This document shows, one piece after another, positions 29,155-33,689 of a stretch of DNA of 33,689 nt (its first letter is position 1; each line of letters begins with the position of its first letter). The DNA lies in IMG/VR virus record IMGVR_UViG_3300043570_000563, positions 1-33,689 of that record; one strand, 5' to 3'. This DNA comes from a virus. Below the pieces are notes generated by a model. It worked only from the letters and a program-made list of their open reading frames with translations. It did no database searches and had not been told where the DNA came from. Both the position numbers and the translations under genes were made by a program.

Positions 29155-29938
29155 AGGATTGGCAACTTGCCTAGAAACTGGCATTGGCGAAAAATTTGGT
29201 CGCGAAGAAGTAACTGGCACAAGCATATTTGACCCAGTATTGTGTGAATTGGCTTATTCATGGTTTTCTGCGCCAGGCCAGTTAGTGCTAGACCCATTTG
29301 CAGGCGGTAGCGTCAGGGGCATAGTTGCCTCTAAATTGGGCAGGCAATATATTGGCCACGAATTGCGGCAAGAACAAGTTAATGCCAACCGCCAGCAGGC
29401 CAGCGACATTTGCGTAGACGATGCAACCCCGCCTGCTTGGATATGCGGGGACAGCCGCAACATAGATAGTACTTGCAAAGATGTGCAAGCAGACTTTTTG
29501 TTTAGTTGTCCGCCTTATGCTGACCTTGAGGTTTACAGCACAGACCCAAAAGATTTAAGCACCTTGGGCTACCCAGAATTTAAAGGGGCTTACTTTGAAA
29601 TTATCAAAAAAGCCTGCGCTTTGTTAAAGCAAGACCGCTTTGCCTGCTTTATTGTTGGCGAAGTAAGGGACAAAAAAGGCAATTATTACAACTTTGTTGG
29701 CGATACAGTCCAAGCATTTAAAAACGCTGGCCTAAACTATTACAACGAGGCTATTTTGATAACTGCCGTTGGTAGCCTGCCAATAAGGGCTGGTAAGCAA
29801 TTTAGCGCAAGCCGCAAATTAGGCAAAACGCACCAAAATGTATTAGTATTTGTTAAGGGCGATGGAAAAAAAGCCGCCCAAGCCTGCGGCAATGTTGAAG
29901 TCTATTTGCCAGAATCAGAACTTGTAGCGGAGAGCTAA
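29147..29938 (+). CDS. DNA methyltransferase (amino-methyltransferase type)
   Basis: A 263-residue enzyme. AdoMet-binding motif I is LDPFAGGSVRG (residues 48-58), and the catalytic motif IV is SCPPYADLE (from Ser120), which places it with N6-adenine or N4-cytosine methyltransferases. GTSIFDPVLCELAYSWF near the start and KLGKTHQNVLVFVKGD near the end match the C-terminal part of ParB-methyltransferase fusions. It may protect phage DNA from host restriction. Its end overlaps a convergent minus-strand gene by 24 bases. Confidence 0.85.
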   Translation: MAKGLATCLETGIGEKFGREEVTGTSIFDPVLCELAYSWFSAPGQLVLDPFAGGSVRGIVASKLGRQYIGHELRQEQVNANRQQASDICVDDATPPAWICGDSRNIDSTCKDVQADFLFSCPPYADLEVYSTDPKDLSTLGYPEFKGAYFEIIKKACALLKQDRFACFIVGEVRDKKGNYYNFVGDTVQAFKNAGLNYYNEAILITAVGSLPIRAGKQFSASRKLGKTHQNVLVFVKGDGKKAAQACGNVEVYLPESELVAES

Positions 29939-30136
29939 AGCCTGTATGCCTGCATCAATAGATTGCTCTATGTCTTTGCCAAGTCCAAGCATCCAGCGTG
30001 GGTTAGTAATGGCTAAATGCGCGTCAAGAATAGCGTTGCGCTGTGCGCCAAGGTCTGAAAATTTAGCGGCTATGCGTATAGCTTGTTCAAAGTTGCCTGC
30101 TTGGTATGCTGTTCTAATTTGTTCAAGTTTAGTCAT
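29915..30136 (-). CDS. Small conserved phage protein, operator-controlled
   Basis: A 73-residue helical protein: MTKLEQIRTAYQAGNFEQAI, RIAAKFSDLGAQRNAILDAH, ITNPRWMLGLGKD. The pattern is familiar from many phages but has no role known to me. ATG 30136 has AGGAG in front; a longer start at 30175 would lie inside the promoter. Its promoter has the same operator as the recombination operon, which suggests early or repressed expression. It is the only minus-strand gene in the right half. Confidence 0.78.
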   Translation of the reverse strand: MTKLEQIRTAYQAGNFEQAIRIAAKFSDLGAQRNAILDAHLAITNPRWMLGLGKDIEQSIDAGIQALALRYKF

Positions 30137-30159
30137 TAAGTTCTCCTGCTGCAATGTGG

Positions 30160-30190
30160 TAAGTATATAAGCCAACTTATGTCAATGCAA
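30160..30190 (-). promoter_or_regulatory. Leftward promoter for the 73-residue gene
   Basis: On the minus strand TATACT (30163-30168) lies 17 bases after TTGCAT (30186-30191, read in reverse). A perfect TTGACA occurs at 30181-30186 but is only 12 bases from TATACT. Operator copy 2 overlaps the spacer and the -10. Confidence 0.6.
30166..30180. promoter_or_regulatory. Operator-like palindrome, copy 2
   Basis: TATAAGCCAACTTAT is identical over 15 bases to 22954-22968 and keeps the ATAAG-CCAA-CTTAT palindrome. In both places it overlies the spacer/-10 region of a leftward promoter. Confidence 0.72.
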
Positions 30191-30208
30191 CAAATATTTA
30201 CATACCCA

Positions 30209-30214
30209 TATAAT
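30209..30214 (+). promoter_or_regulatory. Candidate rightward promoter (-10) for terminase genes
   Basis: A TATAAT with no strong -35 lies 38 bases before the small-terminase-like gene. Downstream, GTTAA-CTT-TTAAC (30223-30235) is a small perfect inverted repeat. The pairing with the leftward promoter gives a divergent arrangement. Confidence 0.42.
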
Positions 30215-30252
30215 TGACTCGGGTTAACTTTTAACATTTCCCCTTAATAAAG

Positions 30253-30588
30253 ATGCTAGAACACATTCCAACCGATGAGCAGCGCCGTTTAGTTGAATCA
30301 ACTAGCGGTTTGGGTTTGCCGCACGAACAAATAGCCATGCTTGTTGAGATTGATGACAAGACGCTTCGCAAGCATTACCGCAGGGAACTAGACATAGGCA
30401 AAGCCAAAGCCAACAGCCAGATTGCTAAAACGCTTTACCAAAAAGCCACCGCTGGTGATACAACAAGCCTAATCTGGTGGACTAAAGCGCAAATGCGCTG
30501 GTCCGAAACTGTAAAAAATGAAGTAACAGGCGCAGATGGTGAGCCTTTGCAGGGCATTCAAGTCACCTTTGTAAAGCCCAATGAGTGA
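30253..30588 (+). CDS. Small terminase subunit-like DNA-binding protein
   Basis: A 111-residue protein with a helix-turn-helix (LPHEQIAMLVEIDDKTLRKH, about residues 17-37) and a C-terminal TSLIWWTKAQMRWSET stretch, the pattern of small DNA-recognition proteins encoded directly before the large terminase. It would choose the packaging site. Its end overlaps the large terminase by 8 bases, supporting partnership. The subfamily is not certain. Confidence 0.75.
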   Translation: MLEHIPTDEQRRLVESTSGLGLPHEQIAMLVEIDDKTLRKHYRRELDIGKAKANSQIAKTLYQKATAGDTTSLIWWTKAQMRWSETVKNEVTGADGEPLQGIQVTFVKPNE

Positions 30589-31855
30589 AGTCCAAGACGC
30601 TATTGCAAGGGCAGAATTCCCTGTAAAGCTGGAAGGACTGTTTAAAAAAAGCCGTTACAAGGTTGCCTACGGTGGCAGGGGCGGGGCAAAGTCTTGGGGA
30701 ATTGCTAGGGCATTGCTAATTCTTGGCGCTAAAAGCCCGTTGCGTATCCTGTGCGCCCGTGAATTCATGACTTCCATGCGGGACTCAGTTCACAAGCTGT
30801 TGTGTGACCAAATTGAAAGCCTGGGCCTGCTTGGTTTCTACGACATAACCCAAGCCAGCATCCGAGGCAAGAACGGTACAGAGTTTGCTTTTGTTGGCCT
30901 TAAGAATAATATTGCCAACGTCAAATCCTATGAGGGCGTGAACATTTGCTGGGTGGAGGAAGCTCAAACGGTGAGCCGCCTGTCTTGGAATGTGCTGATA
31001 CCCACCATCCGAGCCGAGGGCAGCGAGATATGGGTTTCATTTAACCCCGAGCTAGAAACTGACGAAACCTACCAACGGTTTGTGGCTAAAGCCCCCGAGG
31101 ATTGCATCACCATGCGGGTGAACTGGTCAGATAACCCTTGGTTTCCCGAAACCCTACGGTTGGAAAAGGATTCCCTCAAAGAACGTGACGAGGAAGCCTA
31201 CAACCAAGTTTGGGAAGGGCTATGCCGTCAAACTGTTGATGGCGCTATCTTTGCCAAGGAAATGCAACAAGCTGAAAAGGAAGGGCGCATTACCCGAGTG
31301 CCCTACGATGCCACCAAGCCAGTCCATGCGGTATTCGATTTGGGTTGGTCGGACAGCACCGCCATTTGGTTCTTGCAGTTTGTTGGCATGGAAACAAGGC
31401 TAATCCGCTACATAGAGGACAGCCAAAAGACCATCAGCTATTACTTGGCGACCATGCAAACCTTTGGATATGTGTACGACACCATTTATTTGCCCCATGA
31501 TGCCGAGAACAAAACACTGGCGGCGGCGGGGCGGTCAATTGACGATATTGTTAGGGCGGCAGGCTACAAGACCAACATCTTGCCGAGAGTGCCAATCCTT
31601 GACTCAATCAACGCCGCAAGAACAATATTCCCCAATTGTTGGTTTGACCGTGAACACGCCGCCGATGGCTTGGCTTGCCTGCGGCATTACCGTTATGAGG
31701 TTGACCCCGAGACAGGGCAGTTCAGCCGCAACCCATTGCACGACCATTATTCCCACGGGGCTGACGCATTCCGCTACATAGCCCTTATGATTAAAGAGCC
31801 TGCCAAGCGCAAGAAGCAAGCGCAGATTGCCACAGTTGGCAGTTGGATGGGATAA
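30581..31855 (+). CDS. terL: Terminase large subunit
   Basis: A 424-residue enzyme. Walker A is GGRGGAKS (residues 31-38) and Walker B ICWVEEA (residues 122-128). The nuclease half shows Asp253 in FDLGWSD, PHDAENK, and HDHYSHGADAFRY with Asp395 as a likely metal ligand. This is the PBSX-type (Terminase_3-like) arrangement, usually linked with headful packaging. It pumps DNA through the portal encoded next and cuts the concatemer. Confidence 0.93.
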   Translation: MSEVQDAIARAEFPVKLEGLFKKSRYKVAYGGRGGAKSWGIARALLILGAKSPLRILCAREFMTSMRDSVHKLLCDQIESLGLLGFYDITQASIRGKNGTEFAFVGLKNNIANVKSYEGVNICWVEEAQTVSRLSWNVLIPTIRAEGSEIWVSFNPELETDETYQRFVAKAPEDCITMRVNWSDNPWFPETLRLEKDSLKERDEEAYNQVWEGLCRQTVDGAIFAKEMQQAEKEGRITRVPYDATKPVHAVFDLGWSDSTAIWFLQFVGMETRLIRYIEDSQKTISYYLATMQTFGYVYDTIYLPHDAENKTLAAAGRSIDDIVRAAGYKTNILPRVPILDSINAARTIFPNCWFDREHAADGLACLRHYRYEVDPETGQFSRNPLHDHYSHGADAFRYIALMIKEPAKRKKQAQIATVGSWMG

Positions 31856-31882
31856 TTTGGCAATGGATACAAAGGGCTAACT

Positions 31883-33689
31883 ATGGCTGACTACCAAGCA
31901 CAAACATCAAGCGCCGATTCACGCATCAACGAAGCCATCAAGTTTTGGCGTTTGGTCAATGAAGCGGACTCTAATAACAGAGCCGAGGCGCTTAACGATA
32001 TTAAATTTGCCGCAGGCGACCAATGGCCCGTTGAAATTCAGAACAGCCGCAACGTTGAAGCCCGACCATGCCTGACCATCAACAAAATTGATGCCTACAT
32101 TCGGCAAGTTACCAACCAACAGCGCCAGCAACGCCCCCGATTAAAGGTTCATGCGGTTAATAACTTGGCTGATTACAAGATTGCCCAAATTATTGAGGGC
32201 ATTTGCCGCCACATTGAGGTTAATTCCAACGCTGATACCGCCTACGACACCGCCTTTGATTACGCCGTGCGTATGGGTTGGGGCTACTGGCGCATCAATA
32301 CACGCTACACCAGCGAGGATTCATTTGACCAAGAAATCTACATTGACACAATTGACAACCCGTTTACCGTGTACTTTGACCCCAATTCTTTGTTGCCTGA
32401 TGGGTCAGATGCCGAGCGATGCCTGATTACCACGGTGTTGGATAAGAAGGTTTTTCGGGAAATGTATCCAGGCGCTGATGATGGCGCATCCTTTGTGCAG
32501 CGTTCCACAGGGGATGACACCGCAAGTTGGATTACCAAAGAGGATATTCGCCTTGCCGAGTTTTTCTACATCGAGCGTGAACGAGCCAAGTTGTATTTGC
32601 TGAGTGACGGGACACGCCACTTTGCCGATTCCAATACCTTTTTTGAGCGTGTGGATGCCGCAGGCTTGACCGTCATTGATGAGCGTGAATCGTTCCGCAA
32701 AGCTGTGAAATGGGTCAAGATGACCGCCTTGGAAGTCTTGGAGGAAAAGACTTGGGCGGGTAAATATATCCCTGTTGTGCCTTGCTATGGCGCACAAGTG
32801 ATTGTGGATGACAAGCGCAAGAAATATGGCTTGGTGCGGTTTGCCAAAGACCCACAGCGTATGTACAACTTTTGGCGCACCAGCATGACCGAAAGCATCG
32901 CCCTTGCGCCCAAGGCCAAATGGCTGTTGGCAGAGGGTCAAGACGAGGGCCATGAAAACGAATGGGCCTTGGCTAACATCAAGTCAAGCCCTGTGCTGCG
33001 CTACAAGCAAAAGGATATTGAGGGCGTTCCAGCCCCCGTGCCTACCCGACTGCAACCCGAGCCGCCGCCAGTTGGCATCATGGAAGCCGCCAACGCTATT
33101 TCTGCTGATTTGCAGATGGTGTTGGGCATCCTTGACCCCAATCAATTACCAAGCGGTAATATTTCGGGCAAAGCCTTGGCGGGTCAACAAAATCAGGTGG
33201 ATTTAAGCAATTTCCACTTTTACGACAACATGACCCGAAGCATTAGGCACACGGGCAAAATCATTTTGGACTTAATTCCAAAGATTTACGACACCCAACG
33301 GGTCATGCGTATTATTGGCACTGATGGGCAACCAAGTATGGAAACCATTAACGAGCAAAAAACCACCGATGGCGGCGTTGAAACTGTGCTGAATGATGTA
33401 ACAGTTGGCGAATATGACGTTGTGATGGATACAGGGCCAGGCTTTATGTCCAAGCGCCAACAGGCCGTGGATGCAATGATGCCGCTGATGGCAAAGCCCG
33501 AATTGTTCAACGTGGCGGGTGATTTGGTATTCCGAAACATGGACTTCCCAGGCGCTGATGTCATTGCTGACCGCCTTGCCGCCATGAATCCGCTGGCGCA
33601 GATTGACGAGAAATCTGATGTGCCGCCCCAAGTGCAGATGGAACTGGCGCAGGCTAAGAAGGCTGTGCAAGATATGCAAAACCAGATGT
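31883..33689 (+). CDS. Portal protein, N-terminal part (P22 gp1 type)
   Basis: Reading from ATG 31883 the frame is open to the window end and continues in frame at base 1 through the circle junction, about 726 residues in all. Family features include FWRLVNEADSNNRAEAL, FAAGDQWP, RPCLTINKIDAYIRQV and DNPFTVYFDPNS, all typical of P22-like portals. It forms the dodecameric DNA gate on which terminase, head and gp4-like neck assemble. It follows the large terminase after 27 bases. Confidence 0.92.
   Translation, partial: MADYQAQTSSADSRINEAIKFWRLVNEADSNNRAEALNDIKFAAGDQWPVEIQNSRNVEARPCLTINKIDAYIRQVTNQQRQQRPRLKVHAVNNLADYKIAQIIEGICRHIEVNSNADTAYDTAFDYAVRMGWGYWRINTRYTSEDSFDQEIYIDTIDNPFTVYFDPNSLLPDGSDAERCLITTVLDKKVFREMYPGADDGASFVQRSTGDDTASWITKEDIRLAEFFYIERERAKLYLLSDGTRHFADSNTFFERVDAAGLTVIDERESFRKAVKWVKMTALEVLEEKTWAGKYIPVVPCYGAQVIVDDKRKKYGLVRFAKDPQRMYNFWRTSMTESIALAPKAKWLLAEGQDEGHENEWALANIKSSPVLRYKQKDIEGVPAPVPTRLQPEPPPVGIMEAANAISADLQMVLGILDPNQLPSGNISGKALAGQQNQVDLSNFHFYDNMTRSIRHTGKIILDLIPKIYDTQRVMRIIGTDGQPSMETINEQKTTDGGVETVLNDVTVGEYDVVMDTGPGFMSKRQQAVDAMMPLMAKPELFNVAGDLVFRNMDFPGADVIADRLAAMNPLAQIDEKSDVPPQVQMELAQAKKAVQDMQNQM
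33563..33689. repeat. Right copy of terminal identity (assembly circle overlap)
   Basis: These bases equal 1-127 exactly and continue the portal gene. The overlap marks circular assembly rather than a gene boundary. Confidence 0.95.

Noticed and set aside
583-30600. Shared MSEVQDA start of the scaffold-like and large terminase proteins
   Set aside because: The DNA differs at several positions and similarity stops after seven residues, so it is coincidence.
32405-32953. 182-residue minus-strand frame opposite the portal gene
   Set aside because: It lies wholly opposite the portal and shows no recognisable domain; the portal reading is far stronger.
1-33689. tRNA genes, CRISPR arrays, insertion sequences, integrase or attachment sites
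   Set aside because: Looked for by eye on both strands; nothing convincing was seen. A covariance-model tRNA search was not possible here.

Overview
The window is an essentially complete genome of a tailed phage with a P22-like head and tail, assembled as a circle and opened inside the portal gene. Bases 1-127 are identical to 33563-33689, so the unique length is about 33,562 bp, and the portal gene runs off the right end (from 31883) and back in at the left (to 501). The virion set (P22-type portal, scaffold-like protein, P22-type coat, gp4-like and gp10-like tail-neck proteins, ejection-type proteins, pectate-lyase-fold tailspike) indicates a short-tailed podovirus morphology. No integrase, excisionase or CI-type repressor was seen. 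The host is not identifiable from the sequence; gene style is reminiscent of environmental, probably freshwater, proteobacterial phages (inference only).

Layout. (1) 1-3214: portal end, scaffold, coat and a small structural protein, closed by a strong terminator at 3236-3270. (2) 3307-19577, plus strand: fibres, tailspike, gp4-like and gp10-like proteins, a cupin-like protein, three ejection-type proteins, a run of five small membrane proteins and an M15 peptidase endolysin. (3) 22902-19574, minus strand: a leftward early operon that begins with several proteins under 60 codons and continues with a lipoprotein, Erf-type annealing protein, lambda-Exo-type nuclease, a mini-SSB-like protein and small proteins. 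Many of its junctions are ATGA or TAATG overlaps. (4) 22903-23039: a divergent control region with a leftward promoter, a near-leaderless rightward promoter and three palindromes. (5) 23040-29938, plus strand: a 51-residue Cro-like protein, a DUF1376 replication protein with candidate origin iterons inside it, nuclease and zinc-binding small proteins, a terminator at 25867-25893, then a set including a GroES-like co-chaperonin, Lys-rich small proteins, a structural-looking protein and a split ParB/DNA-methyltransferase pair. (6) 30136-29915, minus: a small protein whose promoter carries the same 15-base operator half-palindrome found at the main control region. (7) 30253 to the end: small-terminase-like protein, large terminase and portal.

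How it may work together (inference): the Cro-like protein and the two distant copies of the operator would form a small regulon controlling the leftward recombination operon and the 73-residue gene beside the terminase. Replication probably initiates within the DUF1376 gene, as lambda does within O. Erf, Exo and the SSB-like protein would make concatemers or recombine ends for headful packaging. The phage GroES could assist coat folding by the host GroEL. Lysis would use the holin-like proteins plus the M15 peptidase.

Many small genes were found by hand-translating gaps (22314-22902, 19574-19675, 23040-23195, 28086-28395); these are supported mainly by overlap junctions and ribosome-binding sites.
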